From the NCBI GenBank assembly GCA_900175165.2, contig FWWN02000395.1:1-64000 (forward strand): a stretch of 64,000 bases of DNA, read 5' to 3'. The notes under the pieces are model-generated. The model worked only from the letters and a program-made list of their open reading frames with translations. It was not told the origin of the DNA and searched no databases. The DNA is from Rhizomucor pusillus. Lineage: Eukaryota > Mucoromycota > Mucoromycetes > Mucorales > Lichtheimiaceae. Positions 9,802 through 21,132 of this stretch are shown one piece after another. Made by a program: the position numbers and the translations under genes. Numbering within the stretch: position 1 is the first letter of the stretch; each line of letters opens with the position of its first letter.

Positions 9802-11648
9802 GCAACAGCAAGAAGCTCGACCGAGCAGTGAAGAGTTTGCATTGGATGCAACAACCGTTAGCGTCTACCGAAATACGCACGCAGCAATATTCGTCTTTGA
9901 TATCACCAAGCAGTGGACATTTACATATGTAAAGAAAGAGCTGGAGAATGTTCCGGAGAACATTGCTGTACTAGTACTTGCAAGTATCCGTCAACCGCTG
10001 TTCACAATCAGGAATTGCAAACTAACTCATATATAGGGCAATTTCAGTGATAAGAGGTGGGTCGAACGACGACGGCATTGCGAGTACTCAAGATCTATGG
10101 CTGAGAGAAACAAAATCTTATCTAGCGACCAGCGAGTTGTCAGTCTCGAAGAAATCCATGCATGCCTTTATGAACACAATCAGCAGCGCATCGAAAAAGG
10201 TGCCATTAAACCGAACCTGATTCGCTATGCTGAAACGAGCATGAAGAGCGGGTTGGGACTAAAGTATATTTACGACTACTTGGCAGTGCCCTTTCTCCAA
10301 CTACAGGTAAATGTGGGAGCTTTTTTTTTTCTATCGTGACCACAAGATGACTGATACGATTATCCTTGCTTTAAGATCGAAACCTTTAAAAAGCAGCTGG
10401 AGTTGAAGGCTATAGAGATAGTAGATACCCTAGAGACATTAGATATGGATGAAAAAGTGCCGGAATTGATGCGGCGGCGTCGTGGCCAAGATAATTTTGA
10501 TCAACGCAAGTATCGATGTATTATTCCCTTGCGTAGAAGAATTCTTCTAACCGAGATAAATTTTGAATGTAGCATCCGAGCCACGTCTAGCACAGCAGCG
10601 TGAGGAAATGCAGAATGCCTGGGATCAAGAATTGCAAGTGATTGCCGATGATCGTAAGTGTGCAACGTGTGCAGACTCATCTCTTACATACGGCTTGCTG
10701 ATAACTTTGGGACGTAGATGCATCTAATCTTCCTCTGCATACACCGTCCTTCCCTCGGAAAGAAACACCGCCACCGCCATCTGCTCCCGTACGCGGACGG
10801 CGAAGGGAAGGTTCCTTGGTTTCAGATTCGGATCAAGTTCCTGCTGCTGTGGATCAGTTTGATGCAGGGAAACTGGAAGATGACTGGTTCGCAGAGGATG
10901 GAGAAAAGAATGCATTAGCACAATTGTCGGAACGGACAGCTGTAAATGGGGACTCGGATAACGAAGAACCAGGCAATCCAATGGTAGCCGGAGATGAGGA
11001 TGTCAGCTCGTTGGAGTATTATCAACAAGATAAAAATGTACCCACAACTTTATCACCTACGACTTCAAGACCGGCCGGTGAAAGCGAGAGCGAAGAGGAA
11101 GAACAAGAAGAACAGGTACCGGGTCCTGTATACAAGAGCGAGTTGACAGATGTGTGGGCTGCGGCTGGATCTCGCAGCGAAGTTGGAGTAGTGAGTGCTG
11201 CCAAGATAGAGTCTGAAAGTGACGACGAAGACAATGTTTTCCGAGAGCAAAGCGGTTTTGAGGGATTCGGGCATACCACTGCATTTGGCAGCAGCGCGTT
11301 CAGCGGTTACGAAGAAATCGGAGGTGGAGGAAGCAATCCTTGGTCGTGGGGAACCGACCATCAGAATGATACCACTGCGGATATTACCAACGATGCGCCG
11401 TACAGCGAGGTCGTTGAAAAGAGCCACGATGATTTAGATACAAATGTAAAGTGTCAATTATTTGAATTCGTCTAAGTATGCGTTAACCTGAAACCAAAAT
11501 ATAGATGAGCCAAGCATCTGCATCCGAACTGCAGCAGGTGGCTTCGTCGTCATCAAAGTCTAAAAAGAAGACATCAAGTGGCGCCAAGAAGAAGAAAAAT
11601 AAAGACAGCACAAAAAAAAAGAAAAAGAAAAGTAGCATCGCAGAGTAG
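9169..11648 (+). CDS. RABL6-like small GTPase with long acidic/basic tail
   Basis: This is a Rab-like protein 6 (RBEL1/Parf) homologue. The splice model gives MSFLWSFGSSKKP, then FRRGVQYNMKIVLRGD, the P-loop GDVMTGKST, then FHRLQGEEFDPGYNS, TPQIQVANIPW and the Asp motif EVWDVVD. A Gln-rich insert (about 9735-9830) follows. Next come FVFDITKQWTF, VLVLGNFSDK, RYAETSMKSGLGLKYI and PFLQLQ, matching RABL6 order. The tail is Glu/Asp/Ser-rich with clusters such as ESESEEEEQEEQ, and ends in a Lys-rich block, as in animal RABL6. Two introns appear to use GC donors (9208-9266 and 9980-10036), because the nearby GT sites break the frame. The role in animals is linked to proliferation and nuclear/cytoplasmic trafficking; in fungi it is unknown. 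Confidence 0.85.
9761..9812 (+). repeat. CAA/CAG trinucleotide repeat coding poly-Gln
   Basis: A near-perfect CAA run with CAG at the end lies in frame in the RABL6-like gene and encodes about 17 consecutive Gln residues. It sits between the WDVVD strand and the next beta strand of the G domain, in a loop. Length variation between strains would be expected. Confidence 0.9.
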
Positions 11649-11856
11649 TTTATCGTCAAACTATGTGAAATAAACATTCTTATTTGTAATTGTGACAGAG
11701 TACCTTCAAAAGAATACCGTCTCTGTGAACACCGATTTCGCATGAACGTTCCCAAAAGGGTTTGGTTTGAGATGCCGATCAATTTCATGGAAAGATTCAA
11801 AGTTTCCAGAGCAACTCTTTCTTTTCCCTTTTCTTCAATTTTTACAGTATACAGTG

Positions 11857-12517
11857 ATGCGTCCCTACCAGAAAGCTCCTCTGGTGGAAGTGAAGCTTCC
11901 AGAACGAGATGCTCGAATACTTGAAACATATGAACGGCGAGCAAAAAAATTTGACGAAATGATAAAGTTATGTTGTTGCTGGATCGGGTATGACGCGTTA
12001 TTGGGTAAGAGGACACAAGCAGTTCACAGTAACCTATGGATTCTAACGAACTCTTGGCTTGCAAAAAAAGACCTTATTCCTGTTGTCGGCAAAGTGATCT
12101 CGCTATGCTTTTCACTGTCGATGTATAGACTCGCATGCCAAGCGGACTTGCCCAAAAGCTTACGCCGCGATATGCTTTACCACGTCAGCGTCGATTTTGT
12201 GGCAAGTACCATTACTGGACTTCCGATGAATACGGCTTGATAGCGCTAACACCTTCAGACATTTTCGACGTTAGCTTGGCTTGATTCCTATCTTAGGAGT
12301 TGTCTTGACAATGCTGTATCGAGCAAATATGAAAAACGCGAGAATGCTTCGTCGATACCTTTACAAGCGTGCTAGAGAGCAACAGCAGATAGATGATCCT
12401 GTCCAGACTACACAATCTCTTTCATCGCCACCACCGCCACCACCATCATCAGCATCATCGGCAGGTCCAACTCCTCCACTACCGCCAAGGGCAATTACGG
12501 CTGCTTCCCCGCAATAA
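11857..12517 (+). CDS. DUF4112 membrane protein
   Basis: About 160 residues in three exons (11857-12004, 12071-12201, 12275-12517). The joined protein has the paired DUF4112 motif twice. The first is a CCCWIGYDALLDLIPVVGKVI segment (split by an intron). The second is DFVLGLIPILGVVLTMLYRANMKN-like (split by another). Both are hydrophobic and probably insert in a membrane. A basic region follows (MLRRYLYKRARE), then a Ser/Pro-rich tail with polyproline (PPPPPP and PPLPPR), possible SH3/WW ligands. The second intron is best read with a GC donor at 12202 (GTG then GCAAGT). A GTGGCA donor 3 bases earlier is also in frame but weaker. Function is unknown across the family. An upstream non-coding or coding exon before 11857 cannot be excluded. 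Confidence 0.82.
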
Positions 12518-13558
12518 TACGGAATAACATTGCTCCACCGCCCGAATGACAAGTATCAAGACATCACATACGATCCATAATTTCTTCTATTCTGGATGAT
12601 TCCCTTTGCGCACTGGAAATATATGAACGCAAACCACGCATTCGCTTGAAAGATCAACAAAATACGGACAGCACAGGAGCGTTTGAACATACGCAGCAGA
12701 TGTTTTCAGCCGGCTTCCATAGAATCTCAGAACACGCACAATGAACAATGATTCGAGTGTGATCATCCATACTTAACTCAGTTGCCTGCGCCAAAGTGTG
12801 TACAGTCAAGTGGGTGCTTATCAAACCGCATCCATCCATATCGCGGAGACAATGATATCAACTTTGAGAAGATTTTTTTTGCCTGCTGTAATGTATGGGT
12901 GGACCGGCGATGCCTTTAGGTATCATGGGTCGCAGCTATCCTTTATGATTACATTGAAGGACAAGTGGGACAAAGGATGCGCATTGGCCAATAGAAACAG
13001 CGTAATTAAGCGGCGCCAGTTGATCCGGATTGGGAGCGGGAAACCATGAAGAGAGAATAAAACCTTCCAGGTGATGATGGTAACCTTGGTCGCCTGAGCC
13101 ACTCCTCCTCCCTGTATGTTCTCCACATCGTCTATCTGTTTGATCGGACTCCATTTGAAATGGTTTTATTTTCTTAATGCTATATCTTTTTCCGGTTTAT
13201 CCATATCCATATATATATGTTTATGCAACAATCATAGAATAACGGAGCTGATAAGAATACTAAACAGATGCTTTACGTATGAGTCAGTAAACCCAAAAGG
13301 ATGACGGAGAATACACAAGTGCCTGTTCTAATTTAGAGACGAAGCTAAAAAAGACAGTATATCATTATTGAAAGATCGACGTGACACAAACTAACCTCTC
13401 TTTTTGGCTGGTGCAACAGACCAGATGACTGGGTCTTTCTCTTCTTTCCTCACTCATTCCTCAACTAGAGTCTGTCTACGGGCTTTCACCGCATACAGTT
13501 AATATCTCATCTCGCACAAACTATGTACCGTCTGACAAGGCTATATCCATAAACTTTA
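12518..13558. other. Intergenic region, no gene seen
   Basis: About 1.0 kb between the DUF4112 gene and the next gene. It contains only short shadow frames and AT-rich stretches (for example about 13195-13230). No repeat or RNA gene was recognised. The right end is the promoter of the following gene. Confidence 0.45.
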
Positions 13559-15134
13559 ATGACGAGGATAATGAGAAACGAGCATCCACCTCTCGGCGAG
13601 CCTATAATTATCAGAGACATGCAGGAAGTCCTTGACGACAAGGCACCTCCATCATCTACAACAAAAAAGACGACCAAGGAGCGGTTTTCCAAGCTGTTTC
13701 AAAAGAAGGATAGACGACCTACGAACAGTTCGCTAGAGTCTATAGGAGAACAGTCGCGACCGAGCGACAATACTCTCGTGTACAACCATGATGCGACACA
13801 AAGGTGGAGCCAAAGCCACGGTTCCTCGGCAGAGAATACGTACCTCTCTTCACATTCCCAACTCGACCATCATCCGACGCAGTCGGCTTTAGGTCTTCCT
13901 GACAATCCACACACTGATTCCCTCATCATGTCGAGTAGGTGCACAGTGGCGGCGAGGGTTGGAAGAGGGAGACGGAGCAAGCTAACCGAGTCTGAACGAA
14001 ATAGGCACGGTTGCATCCGACCAGGTTCCCAGTGCTTCAGTAACACCGCTACCCTCCAGACAACACAGTATTCGTCGTTCCGCATCAACGAAAAGGGTCC
14101 GTAAGGAATCCATCGACGATGCTGGCAGCGCGTGCCACCAGACAGAGAGTACGGTTGCTCGGCTTAAAGCTGAGCTTGCAAAGCAACGGCATTATCTCGA
14201 GAGTCTAGAAATTGAACGGCAGCAGTACCGCTTGGACAACAGTGCGTTGGCAGACCGTATTGCGAAGATGGAGGAGCGCAGACAGCAGCGACAACAAGAC
14301 TGCCAGCAGCTGCAAAAGAGCTACGATGAGTACGTGCGGTCTCTGCGTGCAACAGATGACGACTTGGATACCATTGCAAAAAAACTGCGACGTCTGAAAC
14401 AAATGATTTCTGCCTTGGCAGGCGACTTTGTAGAGACCGCCGACCCGGTCAGGACCACTTCTGTTTTGCAAGGCCTATGGCTCTACCTTCGCGAGCCTAT
14501 CGAGCGCATGGGCAGCCCGCTGCCACTAAACCGTATTCGAATGCTGACCGAGAAATATATAATGGACTATTTAATGCTGCACATGGCTCCCAACGATTTC
14601 CCGGGCTTGTCTGTCGTCAAGGACTACGCTAAACTCGACTATTGGCTCAGGGACACCGACCATCACATCGCCATACGGTTACGGCAACAGTTGGCTTCCT
14701 GTATTGTAGCCGACGAGTCGAGGTTGCAGGATCCACAACATCCTCTAACCAAGGAAATCAACACAGCATCGCACGACTTGTATAGCAATCTTAAAAACGC
14801 ATATCCATATATAGCGCAGCATGACAAGGAGGAAAGCGATGCCGGAAAGCGCTACGACACGCTGATTCAAAAACTTGTACAGCACTCTATGGATATTGTG
14901 TTTGCCATGAAAGGTCAAGAAGTTGATATCCTGATTCCACCCGTGCAGGAAGGCATGCAGCAATTTGACCCGCAAACCATGATCGATGAAGATGGTGCCA
15001 TCTCGGGAACCATCGAGTTTTGTATTTCTCCACCTTTCCTTGTACTTTTAGACGATGGCACATGCCGCGTCCTCGAAAAAGGCCGTATGTTCTGCGTACC
15101 TACTAGTGGCAAGAATAGCAGGAATAAGTCTTAA
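13559..15134 (+). CDS. Uncharacterised coiled-coil protein
   Basis: I do not recognise this protein. Two exons are supported (13559-13938, 13991-15134). The short intron removes a frame break and joins a Ser-rich N-terminal half to the rest (IMSS joined to SLNEIGTVASDQ). The N-terminal quarter is basic and polar (KERFSKLFQKKDRR). A clear coiled coil spans about 14160-14410 (RLKAELAKQRHYLESLEIER through DNSALADRIAKMEE and on to LDTIAKKLRRLKQMI). A globular helical region follows, with LLWLYLREPIERM-like and YAKLDYWLRDTDHH segments. The end has a beta-rich stretch (ISGTIEFCISPPFLVLLDDG) that could be a small domain. It may be a fungus-specific scaffold. No enzyme motif is visible. Confidence 0.75.
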
Positions 15135-15766
15135 GAGTCGGGTCTCCTCCACCTTGTCCTCTTCCTCCTTTTCCTCCTTTGCTTTGCGCCAATAATAAAT
15201 CGGTTCTGCTATTTGCTTGTACTATACCCATGGCTTCAACAGCGATAGAAAAATGCAAGAATAAATAAAGAAAGATGGGTGATGAATTGTATGGGGGAAG
15301 ATATAAAGTTATCATTTGATTGAGCGGAAACCTGGTCAAGATTTACGCGGATAACAAGATGGTGTTACGATAGATTATCCAAAATTGTACATGCTGTGGC
15401 GAGAGACCTCAATATGGTTAAAGCACAAAGAGCTCTTGTCAGTTGTGCCGTGAAACTTCCACTGGTGGATCCTCGTCCACATTAAATGCAAATTGATAGG
15501 CTCACATTGGCATTGATATGCAGTTGGAAGATTGCACAGGAAAGCGGCCAGTCATTCTCTGAAGGAGAAATAAAAGAAGGTTGCGACACGAGGTATACAG
15601 AGGTCTTCCTTTCCTTGGGGAAGGTATTACAGTGTACTCATGTGCGACCATACATACATATCTGAGCCACAACGCATTTAATACGCTGCGCGCTTTTATG
15701 TGCTGATTTCGTTTTTCGTTCTCTTCTTCTTCCTTTCTAGGTTTTTCCATAGTAAAGATTTAGAGC
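15135..15766. other. Intergenic region, no gene seen
   Basis: About 630 bases. The left part has an AATAAATAAAG string near 15260, a plausible poly(A) signal. The right part, with a CT-rich tract (about 15715-15740), is a plausible promoter and leader of the next gene. No supported coding frame was found. Confidence 0.45.
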
Positions 15767-17253
15767 ATGCATCGTCCACGGACTTTTACAAATAGCTCAC
15801 GATGGAGTCTTGATGATTACGTGGATGATTTTATAGTCTACAGTCAAGACGCACGTACATCTATGGACAAGGCAAGTTGATCTACGCATGGAACGCCACA
15901 CATGTTTATCCAAATTGCGTTGCAGACGGGAGACCCTGATACATGTAAATCATTGTATAGAATCACAGTCAACAACCCTTTTCTACAGCCTCGAGCGATT
16001 CGCCGTTCGCCGTTCATGGGACCTTATCGCACCACAACTCTATTGCTTCTTCTGCCTCCACTCGGTCGACGAAATCTCGATCCTCCATTGCTGAATCAAC
16101 AAGGACGACTGCTACGGAAAGCACGACTATCTCGTTACCCGTCACGATATATGAAGTGCCACACTCTTACGACGACGGCAACGACAACGGCCGCGAACGT
16201 GATACGAGACTACGGCCACCGCCCACCCCGCTGACGCAACCGCAGCAATCGTCCTCCTCAATATCTACTGTATCTTCACCTGTAAATTCGTCCTTCCAAG
16301 CTGTCAATCCGAATGCGTCAGCAGATGCAAGATTTCCCGAGAGAACATGCAGTAAAAACTCCCTACACTTTGTAACTGTAACCATCGGCACGGTAATGTG
16401 AATTGACCAATTAGAAGAAAAGATACAATGTTGTCGCTAACAGTAAAATCCTGGCAGGTCCAAGACGAAGTAGATGATGTATGTCAGCTTTTATTCGAAA
16501 ACAATGGCATCGATGGTGCCAGCGCTTGTCCGTGGGCCGTTGATCCCGAGACAACGAGCACAGTGACTATCCAGCGCGTTCCATCTGCAAACATTGCTTC
16601 CGTGGAACTTCTAGTCCAACGTACGAATGTAACAACCATTCTTGCTGTTATCTCTTTGAAGAAATCAATGTGAGTGTACCAAAACAACAGCGTGTATAGA
16701 TAGAAGACTCATGCAAGAAAAATTTTCTGGCTACGCCGAAATTTCCCGTTTCAGAGACCATATGTATGCGCTGCTGGACCAGCTTGATCACCACTTGTCA
16801 CTGCGTGATGCCCGAAAAGCCTGGTGGGAACGATTAATACTAATATTCAACCAAACTGACATGTCACATCCATCGTTGATCATGAATCAACGGGATACAA
16901 TCCTAAATGCAGTGGTACCCACCATCCAAGCCCGATACGGAAATCAAGATAATCCTCCAGCAGTCATGTTTGTCAGTGCTTTGAAGCACATGGAACCATC
17001 TCCCGACTATAAACTCCAATGCCGCAAGATCCTGTACCAGCTGTTGCTTGATAATTATCAGTTGGAACAGAAACTTTCATCAACCGAAAAGAATAGTACA
17101 CCTCGCGACAGCCATACCAGAAACCACATCAACAGTGACGATAGCGACGATGATGATGATGACGACGACGACGATGATCTGCTATCTGCGACGGTTATTC
17201 AGATATCTCCTCAAGGAATCACTGCATTGGACAACCCGAGGACAGGACAATAA
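15767..17253 (+). CDS. Uncharacterised GTPase-like protein with Asp-run tail
   Basis: The exon model is provisional: 15767-15871, 15961-16351, then from 16444, with another intron starting about 16626 and ending just before 16700. The N-terminus is short and acidic (DDYVDDFIVYS). A long Ser/Thr/Pro-rich linker follows. The C-terminal half has patterns like the end of a P-loop GTPase. LILIFNQTD resembles the G4 strand and NKxD motif, and VMFVSALK resembles the G5 SAK motif, about 50 residues apart. A plausible strand VTVTIG near 16375 and a KSW near 16450 could be remnants of a P-loop, but no join gives GxxxxGKS. The first intron needs a GC donor. The tail carries SDDSDDDDDDDDDDD. It could be a divergent AIG1/dynamin-like GTPase or a decayed one. 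Confidence 0.5.
17144..17181 (+). repeat. GAT/GAC repeat coding poly-Asp
   Basis: A run of GAT and GAC codons encodes about 11 consecutive Asp residues near the C-terminus of the GTPase-like protein. It is low complexity and probably variable in length. Confidence 0.85.
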
Positions 17254-17398
17254 ATAAGCCAACAAATGTAATGACGAATAATCATGATAATGTTCTCAAG
17301 GATACCCGGCATATATAATATCACGCGCGCACATCACATCCTTCCTTTTTTCCCTTATCATAATGAAAAAAATAACATGTTTATTTGTTACAGTTAGT

Positions 17399-18445
17399 TT
17401 ACAGTGAAAAGTCAAATGGAGGCAAGGTGGCACCTGGAGCCACAACAGAAGAGATGGGTGGTAACCGTGGGTATCGTGAAGCGCTGTTGTTATCTTGTTC
17501 TTTCTGGGACGCCGAAAGCCGTGGCGGGGAAGCGGAGGAGGACCACGAGGGAGCTGCGTTTGCTAAAAGTAAGAGATTGTGAGCGGGGCTGCATTGCTGG
17601 CAAGGCTCCGAGGCGCCGGACGATGTTGCCTCTGCCAGCGCTGCATCCACGTCGCTGAGCATCGAAACCGTTTCAGATAAGAGTGCAGAGAGTCGAGTGA
17701 CTTCATGCTGGAGTGTTTGCCGTTTAGCACGGAGCATCTCGGGAGTGTGATGGCAGAGGGTATCTCGTCCCATTGAGCTGGACGACGCTGTTGAGCATGA
17801 GGAAGATCGTCTTTGGAGGGGAGGTAAGAGGATGGGCGAAGCGGAAAGAGTTGGCGATGTAGTAGGAGATTGCTGTTGCTGGTTGTTTGCTTCTTCCGAT
17901 GATTCTTCAGCGGAGGATGTTGACGAGGAAGATGAAGAATGGCAAGAAGGCGGGTTATTATCGCCTACTTTAGCGCTATTGTTGTTGTTGTTGTTGCTGC
18001 TGTTGTTGTTATGGATATCCTTCTTTGCCTTATCAGACGATCGTTTCCGCCGCTTAATTTCAGTGGTTTTCATCGTGACAGGACGGTGCACGAGATGAAG
18101 CTTGTAGTAGAGTCCGCAGGCGTTGCAGATAGTGCTTCCACTAGCGTCTCTGCGCCAAAGCGGCGTGTTGGTTGTATGGCAGTTTGCGCAGACAGGCTGT
18201 GGCAGATCTTCTTGCGAAACAGATTTACGCTTTCTGCCTCGTGTGCGGCCAGTTTTCTGGATATTTGGATTCAGAGTCGCTGCACTCATCGCTGTGGATG
18301 CTAAGTTTAAGTCACTGGACGAAGAGCATTTATCGCAGACAGGACCCTGCCCGCTCTCGCGGCTCCATGATGTGAGCCGGAATACAATTTCGCACTTTGA
18401 GCAACGTGTAAGAGACTTCTTGCGTGGAGAGATGGATGCTGGCAT
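17399..18445 (-). CDS. GATA-type zinc-finger transcription factor
   Basis: Single exon, about 348 residues. A canonical GATA finger reads CANC, then [10 protein letters not shown], then [11 protein letters not shown], followed by a basic arm ([16 protein letters not shown]) that contacts DNA. Near the N-terminus is a second CX2C-X18-CX2C unit (CSKC ... CDKC) that lacks the TPLWRR core and looks like a degenerate finger. Asn-, Ser- and Gln-rich linkers follow. A C-terminal heptad segment ([20 protein letters not shown]) could form a coiled coil, as in the AreB/ASD-4/Dal80 group of nitrogen regulators. The finger and arm also resemble the second finger of SreA/Fep1 iron repressors, so the subfamily is unresolved. 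An in-frame TTG upstream was ignored in favour of the ATG at 18445. Confidence 0.9.
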   Translation of the reverse strand: MPASISPRKKSLTRCSKCEIVFRLTSWSRESGQGPVCDKCSSSSDLNLASTAMSAATLNPNIQKTGRTRGRKRKSVSQEDLPQPVCANCHTTNTPLWRRDASGSTICNACGLYYKLHLVHRPVTMKTTEIKRRKRSSDKAKKDIHNNNSSNNNNNNSAKVGDNNPPSCHSSSSSSTSSAEESSEEANNQQQQSPTTSPTLSASPILLPPLQRRSSSCSTASSSSMGRDTLCHHTPEMLRAKRQTLQHEVTRLSALLSETVSMLSDVDAALAEATSSGASEPCQQCSPAHNLLLLANAAPSWSSSASPPRLSASQKEQDNNSASRYPRLPPISSVVAPGATLPPFDFSL

Positions 18446-20145
18446 GAAGGGGAGAGGTGGAAGGGAAAGAAAGAACAAGGAAGGAAAAAAACCAAAAAAA
18501 AAAAACCTAAAAGACCACCGACACTATCATCAGGGCATATAGATCCGATCAAAAGATTTGGTTGGCGATTGATAAGACGCCCACCGCCTCCCTAGGACCC
18601 TGTGTAACATGATTGTCGCTTCCTATAGGCTGAAGATATTCGCGGTTGGGATCTAGCTACTAGGGTACAGGGTATATCTGCCTATCCTGATTCTTTTTCG
18701 TTATAATGCACCCGCTAAGGCCCAAGTCCGGCAGCACCGCACATATGCACCGCAAGAGACATATCTATACAATTCCTTGATTCCCAAGAAATTAAGAGAA
18801 GCATGCCCTTTTGGATCATGAGCTGTCCAACTCCTAGCGATAAGAAAAAAAAATCTTGATCACACGAGTTGCAGAAAAGGAGAGCGAGTGAATTTTTTTC
18901 ATTGATAGCGATTGTGGGCACGGTGAATCTCTGTTTGTGTCTCCATTTCCACGATACCATTTACGGAAATTTCTTACGCTGCACACGCGGGGAGTCTTAT
19001 CAGAAAAAAAAACCAGCCAACAGTCGGATGCAGGTCCTCGATGCAGGATATACAAGTCAATTAGTTTGCGTGCGCCACACGATTGGACGATACCATCTCC
19101 CGTTGGCTCGTTGCGATCATCTTTTCTTCTCACCCACTCTCCTGCGCTGTAATTAAATTCTTTCTTCTTTGCGGCGGGGAAACCCAGAGCGCTGCCTTCA
19201 ACTGATAACAGTTTGGTCAGGATCAACGAAAATGGGAATTTGAGTCATGATCAACTCGGTCATTCCACAAATATGAGCCCCACCTTCCAAATTGAGTCCA
19301 GTGTCCACACATGGAGGCCTACTACCTCGCAATGGATATCACTCCCATCCGCAGGTCTGACGACATAGCTAAACATATCTGCCATCATCCTCTTCAGAGT
19401 TCAACACGGTTGAATAGCTCTGGTCCATCCTCAAAGCAAAGTTAAGCGTAACACTTTCTTACAAAAGGAGACACTGATGATCAGGGTCAGTGAAGTGGCT
19501 GACAGACAGAGGAACTATAAAAAAACTTCTTTTCGCATTCTATAGATGCTTAGGTAAGTGTTGCAACAGAGAGCAACCCTGATGTGCCTTTTCAAGATGA
19601 ATTGGCCGTGACAAGACCTCGTGGATATGCAACGTTGATTTCTGAGCACATGAAATTAGATTTCCAATAGCTGGCGTACATAAATCTGAGCTGATATATT
19701 ATATAGCGAGGTTAAAATGGGATAACAATACAAACTATAGGAATCGACACATACTACTCCGGAATTTGTAGGATATGAAATAACAAAACTGTTGACAGGA
19801 TATGCAAAAGGGAAAGTTTTTATAACTTCTAGAGATATAGCAACAGCTGGAATCCATTGATACCGCCCTTTCGTTATTGCAACTGATTATTCTAAATGAA
19901 GTGATTAAATTTTATACAACTGCTTTAGATATAGTACCTTCCATTTCAACAATCCTCTCAAGGTGTCCTTGGAGTTTTCCACCTCTTATACATATCTTTC
20001 CTCTCCCGAGTCAACGAGGCAGGATGGGAATCTACAGGAGTTACTGTTTACGCTATGGATAATCTTGCACAGACATTTGGGATAATTTTATCTATCTCTC
20101 GGACCATCATTGTAGGAAATCAAAGTTTAGGGCTCGCTGCTTTAT
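18446..20145. other. Long intergenic region upstream of the GATA factor
   Basis: About 1.7 kb without a supported gene. It contains GATAAG-type sites at 18571-18576 (+), 18839-18844 (+) and 18996-19001 (reverse), all within about 560 bases of the GATA-factor start codon. The left part is therefore likely promoter. The right part (about 19250-20145) shows only short shadow frames and AT-rich DNA. Confidence 0.5.
18571..19001. promoter_or_regulatory. Cluster of three GATAAG sites before the GATA-factor gene
   Basis: GATAAG occurs at 18571-18576 and 18839-18844, and its complement CTTATC at 18996-19001 (read on the minus strand as TTTTCTGATAAGACT). GATA factors bind WGATAR/HGATAR. Three copies in the upstream region of a GATA-factor gene suggest feedback control. 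This is inference. GATA sites are short and can occur by chance. Confidence 0.35.
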
Positions 20146-20907
20146 TCATACTCGACAAACAACGACATTTGCCGCTGCACTTGTAGCAAACAATCGAGGT
20201 GACGCATGAACAGCTTTGAATTCTATTGCATCGAGGCCGTAGTAGCTGTAGTCGACGGTGACTTGTTCGTTCAATACTTCGTCTCGTTGTTCGAGTGGAA
20301 CGTCATCTTCTGTAGCCCCTAAATCGATGACCTGGTCACCAAGTTCCAAGATATACTCAAACCGCTGGTCTCTGACTTGCACAAGCTTGACGTCTACGTC
20401 GGTGTATGCTAGACGCTCCTGCTCGGACGATTGTAGCGGTAATCGACGCTGTTTTGACTGTGTATTTGGATCGCCCTGAAACGGGTTCTCCGGGTCAATT
20501 GCGTGCAGACAAAAGTGCAAAGTGTGCGTTGCTGGATCTATCGAGTCCAGCGCACAGATTAGGTCCAGGTCGTCCAGCGCCCGAGTTGTCCTTGAAAGGC
20601 TGGTTGCAGCAGCTGCCGATTCACGCTCACTGTAGTATCCAACTGCCGTCAGCTAATCCATTCGCGCTTACTATCAGTCCTATTTTTCCATTCGTTAAAC
20701 TTGCCGCAGTGAACTTACGACAAGAAAGCGCCCTTTTACTTCCTGTTCCTTTATCGCCCGAAATATGGGCCAAGTGGTAAGCGTCCAATACCATGGATTC
20801 ACTTTGGCGATCTGTAGCAGATCTTGCAATGGCAGAAAAGCAACGATGCGAGCAACAATCTCTGTAGGCAATGTGGTAAAGGAAATATGTCGTTCGCTTT
20901 TGTCCAT
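20146..20907 (-). CDS. F-box protein
   Basis: Two exons. Exon 1 carries MDKSERHISFTTLP followed by an F-box (LPTEIVARIVAFLPLQDLLQ, then a VNPWYW stretch), the Skp1-binding motif of SCF ubiquitin ligases. The intron starts at a GTAAGT donor about 20717 and ends near 20660 (GATTAG acceptor). Exon 2 is acidic with beta-like segments (YTDVDVKLVQVRDQRFEYIL, DLGATEDDVPLE). The end VVCRV is followed by the stop at 20146. No LRR, WD40 or Kelch repeat is visible, so the substrate domain is unidentified. In the start region the upstream in-frame codon is GTG, so the ATG at 20907 was chosen. Confidence 0.75.
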
Positions 20908-21132
20908 GTGACGAAACTTCTCAAGCACTCTGCTTTAAAACTTTCCACTTTGGGATTTATGATGCGCATTGCAGCAGAGTGTCCGCAGCGCCTTGTACGT
21001 GTAACGGGGACAGCTCTTCAGTTAGTTATTGAGGACGACTACATTTACTTATTCCGATATTGCTGACCACTCTTTCGTCTTTCGTTTTATTTCGCAATAA
21101 GGAAACTTTATTACATTATTTGTCTAAATTTA

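Noticed and set aside
11483..12064. 193-codon minus-strand frame
   Set aside because: Antisense to the Lys-rich end of the RABL6 gene and to DUF4112 exon 1. The Phe run is the complement of Lys codons.
15872..16234. Alternative frame A after the first intron of the GTPase-like gene (acceptor at GCGTTGCAG)
   Set aside because: It stays open to 16234 but has no exit into the well-supported downstream exons. The frame starting at 15961 runs on to 16351.
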